Below, piece by piece: positions 1 through 12,800 of a stretch of DNA of 64,000 bases. Every line of letters starts with the position of its first letter. Positions within the stretch are counted from its first letter, which is position 1. The notes below the pieces were generated by a model. That model did not search any database. It was not told the DNA's origin and saw nothing but the letters and a program-made list of their open reading frames with translations. Made by a program: the position numbers and the translations under genes. Source of the DNA: Flaccisagitta enflata (lineage: Eukaryota > Chaetognatha > Sagittoidea > Aphragmophora); assembly GCA_965153355.1 (NCBI GenBank), contig OZ231126.1, positions 35,402,001 to 35,466,000 on the forward strand, in the 5' to 3' direction.

Positions 1-39
1 AACCAGACCTTAAAAAAAAAGACTGAAAGTGGCTCAAAA

Positions 40-430
40 TGACCAAGAAAGACTTAAAATGACTTGAGATGACTTGAAATGACTAAAAATGACTCAAGAT
101 GACTTAAAATGATGCAAATTGACAAAAACTACAAAAGCCAAAAAATATCTTAGAGTGACTTAGAATGACTTTTAATAACTTAAAATGACTTATAATGACT
201 TAGAATGACTTAAAATGACTTAAAATGACTTAGCATGACTGAAAATGACTTAAAATGACTGATAATAACATAAAATGACAAAAAAGAAAAAACAAAAATG
301 ACAAAATGATCAAGATGATCAAGATGACTAAAAATGACTCAAAATGACTCAAAATGACTGGAAATTACATAAAATGATATGAAATGACTTGAAATGACCT
401 AAAATAACCTAATATGACATAAAATGACGC
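40..430. repeat. Decameric minisatellite, AAAATGACTT-type
   Basis: About 390 bases are built from diverged copies of a 10-base unit (AAAATGACTT with A/G and C/T variants). It lies directly beside the GACC tract of a hairpin-ended element; a short relative of the same unit occurs at about 15000-15105, also beside such an element. Confidence 0.85.
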
Positions 431-449
431 AAAACAACAAATAAAAGCA

Positions 450-554
450 AAGTGTTACCGACCGACCAACTGCAGACCGACAGACCGACGGACCGACGGA
501 CCGACCGACCGACCGACAAAGCGGGTCATAGAGTCGCGTGCACGCAACTAAAAA
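450..554 (-). mobile_element. Family A hairpin-ended element, partial
   Basis: A GACC/GACG tract is followed by the family A terminus: a TATAGAG-like core, then AGTCGCG-TGCA-CGCAACT (one mismatch in the stem), then AAAAA. The far end with the second hairpin is not recognisable, so this copy is truncated or decayed. Confidence 0.7.
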
Positions 555-636
555 TGGGGAACACAATTTCAAAAAGTTGTCAATTGAAATTATAGTACTG
601 CGTCTGTGAGGAAAATTTTGCATTTTTAAAAACATA

Positions 637-1227
637 CTATCTAGGAAATAAATATACGGACACCTAATCAAGGTTATAGCAGCTAAACTTAAATACCCCA
701 TGAAAAAATGGAAGAAGATCAACAAACTATGACAAAAAATCTTCCATTCAAGACCAAGCAGAGCTTAGTGGCTCAATCCGTTGTCAAATGACAGCGTTTT
801 GAAGAAAAATAGTCATTTTACTAAAATTATATTTAGAGAGTTTCAATACAAATCTTCATAGGACAACCTTCATTAAAAGAGCTCTTAAATCTAAATGGAT
901 TGACCAAAATCATATTGCTTGGCCTCATTAGATCACATTTTTCATAAAACTTTTTGATTGTAGAAATAAAGGTTGCAGTGAAATATTTAACTATGACATT
1001 ATCAAATATAAAAAAAAAATTAAACTCATTTCATGATGTTTTTGTTGCTTAATAGGAAATTAGGGATACTCTGATTTAAGTGGAAAAATCATGGACCAAT
1101 CCAATAGAAACTCGAAACAGAGACACTTGATAGTTCAAAATACCATTTAATGACTGAAACATATTTTTCATTCAGTGAATGAAAAGGCTTTGTTTACTCC
1201 GGCTGTCTATATTTATTTCCTAGATAG
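637..1227. mobile_element. TA-flanked inverted-repeat transposon, 591 bp
   Basis: The termini are inverted copies of CTATCTAGGAAATAAATATA and both are flanked by TA, the duplication expected of Tc1/mariner-like transposons. No transposase frame is present, so it is a non-autonomous (MITE-type) copy. It splits a hairpin repeat of the AAATTTTGCATTTTCAA...GGCCATGTT type: one half ends near 632 and the other resumes near 1238. A second member with near-identical termini lies at 4270-4854. Confidence 0.8.
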
Positions 1228-1485
1228 TAGCCGTTTTCTTATGTTTTAAAAAGAGGCCATGTTCTTGAAAATGCAAATTTCTTTATTTCTTTGCAGTTAT
1301 ATAATTTCACCTAACAGGAGTGAGAAGACAAACTATAATTTTCAACAAAAAATTTACTTTTTTCTACCTTTTTTTAATATATCGTGTACATCAAATCTGT
1401 ATTTTACAGATGATCTAAGCAAAAGTTTTTTGTTTAACCCTTAAAAAATGTTTTTTTTTTCAAAAAACAAAATTACAGAAAGATA

Positions 1486-2921
1486 ATCGGGAAAAAAGTC
1501 GAAGTCAGTCTTTGACTTTTTGACATATTCAAGAGAAACATGGTTTTCATTTTCTTTTGGGAAAATCTCGATCAACTGATTGGTCGTCAGACAAAATTGA
1601 TAGTGTAAGTAAATTTGATAATTCTCTTTCACTGTGCTTTTAAAAAAGTTCTCAGTGGAAAGTCATATAACTGTGGGTTTTTCTGCATTTTTGAGCAGTA
1701 TTGGGATATAAGAGCATGTAACTAGCAAAAATAAAATCATTCCCCGAGCGCTTTTTGAGTAATCTACAAAATAAAAAAAAATTAAACCTATTTGTAATGC
1801 AGATTCTAATGAGTTGTATTGGCTCATTTTTTGATTCTATAATGTTATTCTAAACAAAATTTCCTTTCATTCGATAGGTCACACTATATGGTTTTATATA
1901 AAAATTAAGTTTTCATATTTTGAGCCACCATTATTTTCTTGTAACAGTGACTCAAAAAATGAAATTTTTAATTCTTTGCATAAGTATAGAGTGCGACCTA
2001 TCAAATGAAAGGAAATTTTGCATAGATTAGCGATATAGAATCAAAAATTTAGTCAACACATCCCAGAAGAATCTGCATTGAAATTTGGTCTATTTTTTTC
2101 TGATTTTGAAGGTTACTCAAAAAGCGCTCAGGGAATGATTTTGTTTTTGCTAGTTATATGCTCTTACACCCCAATACTGCTCAAAAATACAGAAAAACCC
2201 ACAGATATATGACTTTTCACTCAGAATTGTTTTAAAAGCACAGTGCTTTCATTAAGTGCTAGGCAAAATGCTCTACAACAAATATTTTTTGCGTTATGAT
2301 TTTTTAAAAGATTTATTCATGAAGAATTCAAATTTAATTTTTTTCGATTTATTCTGATTTTAAGTAGGATCAGTAAAGGAGTGTATTTATGTTTGTTTGA
2401 GCATGCAAGTACAAGAAAACATGTTTTTGAGCATAGCTGCTTATCCGTGATGGCGTTTTTTAGCATTCTTGCTCATTTAGCTTATTTAATTCATTTTTTT
2501 TTTCTGATTTCAACTGCAATGAATATTTTGATACATGTTTAAGCAAACAAATAAATAAAGGCATGTCAGTGAGCATAGCTGGTGATTTTAAGTATTTCAG
2601 CTCACTTAGCTCATTTAGTTCAGTCTTTTTTCATTAACGGGATGAATAAATAAATGTTTTAATATTAGCATGCAAATACAAAAGAGCATGTCAGTGAGCA
2701 TAGTTGGTTATCTGGTTGTGTGATTTTGAGCATTTTGGTTCATCTAGCTCATTTGGCTCAGTCCTATTTTTCTCTGATTTTCAGTGCAATTAATACATAC
2801 AATTGCTTTTGATTTGATTTACCAAATAAAAATATTTGCAGTAATTGAAAATAAAAGCTTGTTGAAAAGTGACCAATGCTTACGACTTTTTTCCTCACGG
2901 CGACAGCCGGCATTACAGGTA
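1486..2921 (+). mobile_element. Family B hairpin-ended element with nested foldback
   Basis: The left end is CGGGAAAAAAGTCG followed by the GTCGAAG...CTTTGAC hairpin. The right end is TTACGACTTTTTTCC, then GGCG...CCGGC, then ATTACAGG, matching the other family B copies. The interior has diverged tandem units rich in AGCTCATTTAGCTCA and GAGCATGCAAA. The copy is longer than its relatives because a roughly 620 bp foldback element (about 1632-2251) sits inside it. Confidence 0.75.
1632..2251. mobile_element. Foldback element nested in family B copy
   Basis: The two halves are inverted copies of each other over most of their length. The left begins CACTGTGCTTTTAAAA and the right ends TTTTAAAAGCACAGTG, with matching inner blocks around 1680-1770 and 2105-2190, and around 1860-1885 and 1990-2015. 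CTTT flanks both ends and may be a 4-base target duplication. No open frame of note. Confidence 0.75.
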
Positions 2922-3003
2922 TGAAAAATATCTAGAAATTGTAATGACGCATGAAATTTCTACTTCCTGTACAATGCGTCGTTACATAGAATCGAGTAGC
3001 GCA

Positions 3004-3271
3004 CTACCAAAAATTGCCTTCCTTACTTTCACTTTCAGGAACTTTCTTGCCAAACAAAATTGACAATGGACCCAAGTAGCCTTCACGGATGCCGAAGCGT
3101 ATCAAAGGATCGCGGTTGAGACTTCTGGCGGTTTTGCCCGTGAGTCGAACTTGATCAACAGGTTTCTCTAGCGATAAAGGGGCAAATTCGTCCAGCTGAA
3201 GCGGGTAGAATGTCGCATATTCCCCCGATGATGAGTGACGAAAAATAAGTACGAGTACCACCGACATCGCA
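3004..3271 (-). CDS. Exon of an unrecognised minus-strand gene
   Basis: On the minus strand a pyrimidine-rich tract ending TTTTCAG opens into about 88 codons without a stop, ending at TAG. The peptide starts with a short hydrophobic stretch (SVVLVLIF), followed by a soluble region with mixed charge (for example YPLQLDEFAPL, RDPLIRFGIREGYLGPL). Amino-acid use is balanced, unlike the repeat-derived frames around it. A good donor (A/GTAAGG) at about 3027 means it could be an internal exon rather than the last one. The remaining exons were not found; upstream (3290-3460) reads as intron. I do not recognise the family. Confidence 0.5.
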
Positions 3272-3526
3272 CTGAAAAGAAGTTGAAAGGTAATCGTGTA
3301 TCAAGAGAGGTAAATTCGCTTTGCGTTTCAAAGAGCTTCAGACCAACAGAAAGTTTCAAGTTAAAGCAAATGAAAGCATGCAGGAGGGTGGAGGGGAGCG
3401 CGAGGAAGGGGTGACTGGGAGAGGCGGGCAAGGGAATTGAATACAGTGCAACCACCCATAATCGGAAGTCAAAGGACCAACAAATGTTATCTGTGATGAT
3501 AGATTTCCTTATAAGAAATACACTCG

Positions 3527-3771
3527 TTTTTTAGTTGCGGACACGCAACTCTTTAAGACTTTTTTTAAGAGACTTTGTACGTCTGTCAATCGGTCGGTCC
3601 GTCCGTCAGTCCGTTGGTCCGTGGTGATCAAGTCAAAAAGTGGAAAAATGAGTGTTTTGTATATTCGATTCCATGTTTGTGTGGGTGTGGGCGTGGATCT
3701 GGAGTATGGATGGGGGTTTGGTGTCCCTGCCCACCCGTCCGCAGCGATACTGTGACCCCGCGTCACTTGTT
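3527..3771 (+). mobile_element. Family A hairpin-ended element, GTGAC right end
   Basis: It begins TTTTTTAGTTGCGGACACGC with the AGTTGCG/CGCAACT hairpin, carries GTCGGTCCGTCC units, and ends in the alternative right hairpin GTGAC-CCCGC-GTCAC plus TTGTT. TTGCGGAC-related sequence recurs inverted near the right end (GTCCGCAGCGAT). Confidence 0.8.
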
Positions 3772-3913
3772 TTTTTGTTTGTTTTCTTTTTAGTAAGGAT
3801 TAAGACACTAATTAAAAACCCCAGCCTAAAATCTGAGGAAAATTTGATATCATACTCTTTTTTTAATTTTTTACATGAACATGTATCTTCAGAAACAAAA
3901 TTATCATCAGTTC

Positions 3914-5030
3914 ATTGGGAAAAAAGTTGAAATGGATCTTCGACTTTTTGACATATTCAAGAAAAACATGGTTTTCATTTTCTTATGGAAAGATATAGAA
4001 TTCATTCATTCAAGTGATTGGGTAAGTAAATTTTATAGTTCTCTTTCATGTGGCACCAAGCAGGATGTTTTACAACCAATACATTTTGAATAATGATTTT
4101 TTTATATTTTTTTAAAATCATTTAGCTCAATTGTTTTTTTTTATCTAAATGCAATAAATTAATATAATAGATATATTGCTGCATGTTTGAGCATGCAAAC
4201 ACAAGAAAAAAAGGGTATGAGCAAAGCTGCTCATCTAGAAGGGTGTTTTCCAGAATTTTAGCTTATTTACTATCTAGGAAATAAGTAATGCAACAGCTTT
4301 GGACTACGATAAGTCGGCTTTTAGATAAAATTTTGACCTTTTCTATGTGGGATTTTGAATCTACATCAAATTTTCTTTAAATCTAGCGCAATCCCAGAAT
4401 TCTTGGTCAATCTTTTTAGGCAAGAAGATGTAAAAATGTTGCTTTTTAAAAATCATGAAAATGTTACATTTTTTTCGCTACTCATTTGTGATATCTTGAG
4501 GGTAGCAAAGACTACACAAAGATGAAGATCAGATGTGACAAGGGGTTGAGGTGTAGCCTTGCAACTTGCCTAATCTTAATCCAAATGAAGAGTCAGATGA
4601 TAAACTCACAGCAAAAACACAGAGCAACAGAAATTGCAGGATTGAAAAAAAATTACATGGAAGGTCCAGAGATATCTCACACAAGATTATTTAAAAAACG
4701 CTCTACTAATCAATGCCAAGAAGAATAAAAGCCTTCATTCAGGCCCAGGAGAGGCACAGCAAATACTAATTAGCTTGAATTGACTTTTTTTGTATTGTAT
4801 TGGCAAATGATTTAACTTATACCCTAGGTGTTGCAATACTTATTTCCTAGGTAGTAGCTCACTCAGTTTATTTAGCTTAAACCTTTTCTTTCCTGATTTG
4901 ATTGAGATCAAAAAAGAAACTATTGATGCATGAATGAGAGTATGAAGATGCTTTTGAATTTTTTAGCTCATTAGGCTCATTTAGTTCAGTCCATTTGTTT
5001 TTGAACCGTTATACAAGCATGGAAACACAG
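3914..5030 (+). mobile_element. Decayed family B copy, interrupted
   Basis: It starts TTGGGAAAAAAGTTGAA and follows the family B body (CTTCGACTTTTTGACATATTCAAG, then AGCTCA-rich units). A TA-flanked transposon at 4270-4854 interrupts it between TTTTAGCTTATT and GCTCACTCAG. The right terminus is not clear. Confidence 0.6.
4270..4854. mobile_element. TA-flanked inverted-repeat transposon, 585 bp
   Basis: Inverted termini CTATCTAGGAAATAAGTA (left) and the same with one C/T change (right), each flanked by TA. Same family as 637-1227. A short frame at 4522-4728 inside it shows no transposase signature. Confidence 0.8.
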
Positions 5031-5089
5031 ATACAAAAATCTGAACAGTATCTGGGTCCGCGACGGAGGGGGTTAAAGATCACCAATTC

Positions 5090-5900
5090 CACAAGATCGC
5101 TATGACCAAAAGATCGCTAACCCTGTAAGTTCCCTAAAACTTTACATTTAGAGCCTCCATACAAAGTTTCATGCAAATCCGTTTAAAAATGGCAAAGACA
5201 TGCACGTTTTTCACTTTGAGGCTAGTAGGGTGGTTGGGTGGTAGGCTGGTTTGGATAAATAGTGTGCATATGCTGAGTTCTTCCATTTAAAGACTCCATA
5301 CCAAGTTTCAACCAAATTGGTTGAAAAATGTCCAATTTATGCAAGTTTTTCACTTTTAGACCAGTAAGCTGATTGGGTGGTAGGTCGGTTTGACCAGTTA
5401 GCATGCTCAAACATAAATAAATCACATACATGTGTTGAGTCCTTCCATTTAGAGACTCCATACCAAATTTCAACCAAATTGTTTGAAAAACGCCAAAGAT
5501 ATGCACATTTTTCACTTTTAGGCTAGTAGGCTAGTTGGGTGATAGGCTGGTTTGACAGGATAAATAGTGTGCATATGTTGAGTTCTTCCATTTAGAGACT
5601 CCATACCAAGTTTCAACCAAATTAGTTGAAAAATGACAGTTATGCAAGTTTTTCACTTTTTGGTCGGTAGGCTGGTTGGGTGGTAGGTTGGTTTGGCCGG
5701 TTAGCATGCTCAAACGCATATAAATCACATACATATGTTGAGTCCTTCCATTTAGAGACTCCATACCAAATTTTAACCAAATTGGTTGAAAAATGCCAAA
5801 GTTATGCACGTTTTTCACTTTTAGGCCGGTAGGCTGGTTGGGCTGGTTGGGTTGGTCGGATCATGAAAATCGGATAGGATGTAAAGCGCCTTACCCTAGT
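5090..5900. repeat. Dimeric tandem repeat, about 302 bp period
   Basis: The landmark TCACTTT(T) recurs at 5211, 5350, 5512, 5653 and 5815, spacings 139, 162, 141 and 162. Units contain CATACCAA(G/A)TTTCAACCAAAT and GCTGGTTGGGTGGTAGG. Alternating lengths mean a two-part higher-order unit, with the longer half carrying the extra AGCATGCTCAAAC...AAATCACATAC segment. Confidence 0.85.
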
Positions 5901-6099
5901 ACAACTTCCCACCAAATATCCACTAAATCGGTCAAAGCATAAAAAAAGTATCCATTTTTTAAAATCCGTAACAACGATGACAACGACAACAACAACGACA
6001 ACGACACCCACCTGCCTTGAATTATAGTCCGCGTTGGAATGATATTCCGTCGCGGACAAAAACAGAGAATATTACAGTGACTGAAAACAAAAAATTGGT

Positions 6100-6158
6100 A
6101 CAGAATGGCCAACGTATAAGACTTTTTTCCACAGCGGTAACCGCAATTACTGGCAACT
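6100..6158 (+). mobile_element. Family B right-end fragment
   Basis: AAGACTTTTTTCC, then GCGG-TAA-CCGC, then AATTACTGGCAA. This is a family B right end whose hairpin stem differs from GGCG/CGCC yet still pairs. Confidence 0.65.
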
Positions 6159-6349
6159 AAGAACTGACATGAAGGGACCAAAATTCCATGGCCATTATAG
6201 GCGGATTTCCGTTACTCTCGGATTCGGTATAGCGGGGTGTTACCGTGAAATGGTGGATATGCTTGACCGAGAACGTATGGCCAGAAGAACAAGCCCAACA
6301 GGCCAACAGTCGCGTGCTAAGTTACACAAAACTATACAACTTCATACTA

Positions 6350-6633
6350 CACACAACTACATAACTTCATACTACATACTTAACATACTACATACTTACA
6401 AACTACATACTTACTTACATACTTACATACTTACATACTTACATAATTACATACTTACCTAATTACATACTTACATATTTTCATACTTACATCCATACTT
6501 ACATATTTACTTACATACTTACATACATACTACATACATACTTACTTACATACTTACTTACATACATACTTACATACTTACATACTTACTTACATACTTA
6601 CATACTTACTTACTTACATACTTACATACATAC

Positions 6634-6664
<31 letters not shown>

Positions 6665-7480
6665 CATACATACATACATACATACATACATACATACATA
6701 CATACATACATACATACATACATACATACTTACTTACATATTTACATACTTACATACATACTTACTTACATACTTACATACTTACTTACATACTTACATA
6801 CCTACATACTTACTTACATACTTACTTACATACTTACATACTTACCTACATACTCACATACTTACATACTTACATACTTACATAATTACCTACATACTCA
6901 CATACTTACATACTTACATACTTACATACATACTTACGTACTTACATACTTACATACTTACATACTTACATACTTACATACTTACATACTTACTTACATA
7001 CTTACATACTTACATACTTACCTACATACTCACATACTTACATACTTACTTACTTACATACTTACTTACTTACATACTTACATATTTACATACATACATA
7101 CTTACATACTTACATACTTACTTACATACTTACTTACATACTTACTTACATACATACTTATACCTACATACTTACATACCTACATACTTACATACATACT
7201 AACTTACATACATACATACTTACCTACATACTCACATACTTACATACTTACGTACTTACATACATACTTACATACTTACATACTTACATACTTACATACT
7301 TACCTACATACTCACATACTTACTTACATGCTTACTTACTTACATACTTACTTACTTACATACTTACATATTTACATACATACATTCTTACATACTTACT
7401 TACATACTTACATACTTACTTACATACTTACTTACATACTTACATACCTACATACTTACATACATACATACCTGGTATGT
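6350..7480. repeat. CATACTTA octamer array, about 1.1 kb
   Basis: A tandem array of CATACTTA and CATA units with occasional CTCA, CCTA and TTAG variants. A pure CATA core lies near 6630-6727. The frames rich in Leu-Thr-Tyr-His are translations of this repeat. Confidence 0.95.
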
Positions 7481-7660
7481 CGTTTCTCAAAAGGGGCCCC
7501 AAATCCGGCCCCATATCTTGATGCTGGATCTGGGAATCACTATCTGGAGTGGAAAAGGCTTGCCAGATCTTGATTGCTCTTAATATATTGATTCTTGGTC
7601 AAAGACAACACTACAAGTTCCAGGAACAAAAAATCTGTCCAGATAGCGTGCTCTTTGATG

Positions 7661-8560
<900 letters not shown>

Positions 8561-8784
8561 AGAGTGAATAATAGTAAAGTGAAAAGGAAAGAAAAAGAAT
8601 CAGGATCCTGAAGTCGACCAACACACGCGATATGGGATTGCTTTCTTGCTCCAGATTGTGATGTTGTTAAGAAGGCCAGAGCTGGCTTCTTACTTTAAAG
8701 AAAGTATGGAGATTATGGCCAGATGCTGCATCAAGATCTAGCCCTGGATCGCGGATGCGTTTTGAGAGATGACATATCACATAC

Positions 8785-9365
8785 ATACATACTTACCTAC
8801 ATACTCACATACTTACATACATACTCACATACTTATATACTTATGTACTTACATACATACTTACATACTTATATACTTACATACTTACGTACTTACATAC
8901 TTACATACTTACTTACATACTTACATACTTACACACCTACATACTTACCTACATACTCACATACTTACTTACATGCTTACTTACTTACATACTTACTTAC
9001 TTACATACTTATATATTTACATACATACATTCTTACATACTTACTTACATACTTACTTACATACTTACATACTTACATACCTACATACTTACATACCTAC
9101 ATACTTACATACATACATACATACATACATACTTACCTACATACTCACATACTTACATACATACTCACATACTTATATACTTATGTACTTACATACATAC
9201 TTACATACTTATATACTTACATACTTACATACTTACATACTTACCTACATACTCACATACTTACATACTTACGTACTTACATACTTACATACTTACTTAC
9301 ATACTTACATACTTACCTACATACTCACATACTTACATACTTACCTACATACTCACATACTTACA
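8785..9365. repeat. CATACTTA octamer array
   Basis: Same unit as the array at 6350-7480; stretches of about 200 bases resemble parts of that array, for example TATATACTTATGTACTTAC repeated at about 8832 and 9172. The array resumes at 9709 after a transposon. Confidence 0.95.
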
Positions 9366-9367
9366 TA

Positions 9368-9706
9368 CCATATTTTCTCCATTTATCGCCCCCCCTCCAA
9401 TTAACGCCCCCCCCCCCCCTTTGAGCTCTCTAGAACAGCAATTTGGAAGAAGGTGAAATAGCAAATAATCTTTAAAAGTAGAAAGATTTTGCCTGTTTCA
9501 GCGGGTTTTTTTTCAAGGATTGAATAAAAAACAAGCAAGATACATTTTATCTTATCTTTATCTTATATCCTAAGTAGCATTTTTTGTGAAAAACATATAA
9601 TTAGAGAGTTCTCACAGATCAAAAAGGGGCGTTAATTGGAGGGTAGAATGACAATATATTTTTTCAATTTCAAAAGCGCCCGGGGCGCTAATTAGAGAAA
9701 ATACGG
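9368..9706. mobile_element. Small TA-flanked transposon inside the CATACTTA array
   Basis: A 339 bp segment begins CCATATTTTCTCC and ends with the inverse of CCGTATTTTCTCT. GCGCCCC/CGTTAATT blocks lie just inside both ends, and TA flanks each side. Octamer array continues on both sides, so it inserted into the array. It is non-coding apart from short array-derived frames. Confidence 0.8.
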
Positions 9707-9708
9707 TA

Positions 9709-9935
9709 CTTACATACTTACATGCTTACTTACTTACATACTTACATACTTACTTACATACTTGCATATTTACATACTTACATACATGCATGCTTACTTA
9801 CTTACATACTTACATACTTACTTACATACATATTTACATACTTACATACATACTTACATACTTACATACTTACTTACATACTTACTTACACACTTACATA
9901 CTTACATACTTACATACTTACATACTTACATACTA
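9709..9935. repeat. CATACTTA octamer array, distal part
   Basis: Continuation of the array after the inserted transposon. Confidence 0.95.
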
Positions 9936-10009
9936 CAACTTCGTACTTCATAACGTCTGTCCCAAAAAAAGTTACATTCTGAACCAATAACGGGTGTCCA
10001 ATAAAAAGT

Positions 10010-10262
10010 TGACAAAATACCCAAAAATACCCAAAAATACCCAAAAATACCCAAAAATACCCAAAAATACCCAAAAACACTTAAAAATACCTCATACTCA
10101 AAAATACTCAAAAATACCCAAAAGTACTCAAAAATATCTGAAAGTACCCAAAAATACCTTAAGTACCTAAAATAACTTAAGTACCCTAAAATACCCTGAA
10201 GTACCCTAAAGTACCCAGAAATACCCTAGAGTACCTTAAAATACCTTAAAAAACCTTAAAAA
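10010..10262. repeat. AAAAATACCC minisatellite
   Basis: A 10-base unit is nearly perfect at 10010-10080 and diverges into AAAATACCTT- and AAGTACCC-type units towards 10262. As at 40-430, a decameric array lies directly against the GACC tract of a family A element. Confidence 0.9.
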
Positions 10263-10274
10263 GTCATAATTTTA

Positions 10275-10351
10275 AAAACGTGACCTACCGACCGACCTAC
10301 CGACCTACCGACCGACACGGCAAGGTGTAGAGTCGCGTGCACGCGACTAAT
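10275..10351 (-). mobile_element. Family A element end
   Basis: GACCTACC tract, GTGTAGAG core, then the perfect hairpin AGTCGCG-TGCA-CGCGACT followed by AATAA. Only the hairpin side is recognisable. Confidence 0.7.
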
Positions 10352-10462
10352 AAACCCGAACCAATAAGGCTGCTTTTTGGCCTTGGAAGTCGAGCTTCAA
10401 TCCTTATGACTCTAATGAGTAAACCTCATAATCGATGACTGAATAAATCATCCAAGGATAGC

Positions 10463-10878
10463 ACATGGTCAGCGGTACCCGATGCCTTGCATGGAGTGAT
10501 CAGCTGGAGAAGTGGAGTGAGGGCCGGGCAGCGGCCCCAAAAGGCTGATGCTGAGTAGGACAAAGGGGTGAGTTTTTGGGCAGCAACCCCATAGGGGACG
10601 AAGTCCTGTAGAATACAGGGGACTTTTGTTCGTCCGTGAGTCCCTCCAGGCCCTCTCAGGCCTGAAATCTGCCCTCAGAGAGCTGAAATCTACCCTCTCA
10701 GGCCTGAAATCTGCCCTTTAAGGCCTTGAATCTTCCTTCTCAGACCTTGAATCTGCCCTCTGATCTGAGGCCTGAAATCTGCCCTCTCAGGCCTGAAATC
10801 TGCCCTCTCAGGCCCTCTCAGGCCAAAAATCTGCCCTTTCGGATGGGACAGACGGACAAATGCCCTGCTGCCCTGCTT

Positions 10879-10909
<31 letters not shown>

Positions 10910-10949
10910 TAATCATGCAAAGCAGGGCAACGGGTATCGCTGACCACAT
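10463..10949. mobile_element. Inverted-repeat element carrying a CAGGCC minisatellite
   Basis: The left end reads ACATGGTCAGCGGTACCCG and the right end is the inverse of TATGTGGTCAGCGATACCCG, a terminal inverted repeat of about 28 bases with few differences. Inside, 10640-10830 is a 21-base minisatellite (CAGGCCTGAAATCTGCCCTC-type). CCCTCA units lie at 10878-10908. A related segment with another minisatellite lies at 43809-44338. Confidence 0.65.
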
Positions 10950-11038
10950 ATTGCCCTTAGGCGACCCGTTATTGTCCTGAGAGGGCGTATTTTAGGCCAT
11001 TGGGGCAATTTTCTATATCATTCAATGGGAGTTTTGTA

Positions 11039-11200
11039 TTTTTAGTTGCAGACACGCAACTCTATAAGAGGCTTTGTCCGTCCGTCCATCCGTCCGTCCG
11101 TCACGCTCGGGTTGTCACGCTCGAGTTAAAAAGTGGGAAAACGCCCACTTCCGCCCCTGCCCACCCGTCTTCAACTGGTGGCCGTGTATCCGGCCTTGTT
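11039..11200 (+). mobile_element. Family A hairpin-ended element, complete
   Basis: It opens TTTTTAGTTGCAGACACGCA (AGTTGC...GCAACT stem), followed by CTCTATAAGAGGCTTTGTCC and GTCC units. It ends with GGCCG-TGTATC-CGGCC plus TTGTT. About 162 bp. Confidence 0.85.
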
Positions 11201-11568
11201 TCTGTTTCTCATCTGTTACAAGAATGATGACTACCCTCGGCTTACAGGCTAACTGGCTTACATCATTAGGAGGGGAAAAATTAAACCACAATAGTAGCAG
11301 CAGGGTCTTCGATGAGAAATTTTGAAGTTCTTGACAACGAGAAGCTTGAACACTTTCCAAAATTTGCGCCGAGGCAACGGCTTTGGCTTTTCCTTTTCTC
11401 CTTCGTCGAAAGCATTTTCGTTGAGGCTTTTCTTCGGTGGCGACCTGGAAGCTTCTTCCGTGTTTTGGAGGTCGGACGAGTACCTACGCCATAAGTCACG
11501 AGAGAACAAGCAGGTCACGTGAAGACAATTTCATTATTTTATCAGTTCTTCATTCAAGGGATATAGGA

Positions 11569-11869
<301 letters not shown>

Positions 11870-11930
11870 GAGCGTGACGGAAGTGGGGGCTGACGGTTGG
11901 ATGGGCAGAGAGACGGAAAACAATGAAGTT

Positions 11931-12800
11931 ATCGGGAAAAAAGTCGAAGTCAGTCTTCGACTTTTTGACATATTTGAGAGAAACATGGTTTTCATTTTCT
12001 TATGCGAAAGTTTAACATCTTGATCGACAAATTCCACCTTTTAACAAAATTGATAGGATAAGTAAATTTGAAAATTCTCTTTTATTTCGCAATAAGCAGA
12101 ATGCTCGATGACAAATATTTCTTGCGTTATGATTTTTTTGAAGATTTCTATACACAAAATTCGAATAGAATTTTTTTAAATTTTTTTTTATTTGAAGTAG
12201 GATCAATGAAGAAGTGTGTTTATGTTTGTTTGAGTATGCAAATACAAGAAAACATGTTTATGAGCATAGCTGCTCATCTGCGAGGGTATTTTTGAACATT
12301 TTAGCTCATTTAGCTCACTTAACTCATTTTGCTTATTTTTTTTTATTTCAAATGCTATAAACAAATAAATGTTTTGATACATGTTTGAGCATGCAAACAC
12401 AAAAAAGTATGCTTGCAAGTATAGCTCCTCATCTGTGAGGGTGTTTTTGAGTATTTTAGCTCATTTAGCTAAGTTTTTTTATATTCAAAATAGGATAGAT
12501 AAAAGAGATGAATAAATGGGATAGATAAATGGGATAGATAAATGGGATAGATAAATACAGGAAAGCATTTTAGTAAGCGAAGTTGGTCATCTATTTAAGT
12601 GATTTGGAGTATTATAGTTCATCTAGCTCATTTGGCTCAGTCTTATTTTTTTCTGATTACCAGTGCAATCAATAAATACAATTGCTCTTATTTAAATCTA
12701 ATTAATAAGAAAATTGCAATGATTGAAGATGAAAACTTAGCAAAAAGTGACCAAAGTTTAAGACTTTTTTCCTCAAGGCGACAGCCGCCATTACTGGCAC
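11931..12800 (+). mobile_element. Family B hairpin-ended element, full length
   Basis: Left end ATCGGGAAAAAAGTCG with the perfect hairpin GTCGAAGTCAGTCTTCGAC. Right end AGACTTTTTTCC, then GGCG-ACAGC-CGCC, then ATTACTGGC. The interior has three or so diverged units with GAGCATAGCTGCTCATCTG and TTTAGCTCATTTAGCTCA. About 870 bp. Not coding. Confidence 0.85.

Noticed and set aside
8723-9424. 233-residue Leu-Thr-Tyr-His frame
   Set aside because: Translation of the CATACTTA array; several frames are equally open because the unit lacks stops.
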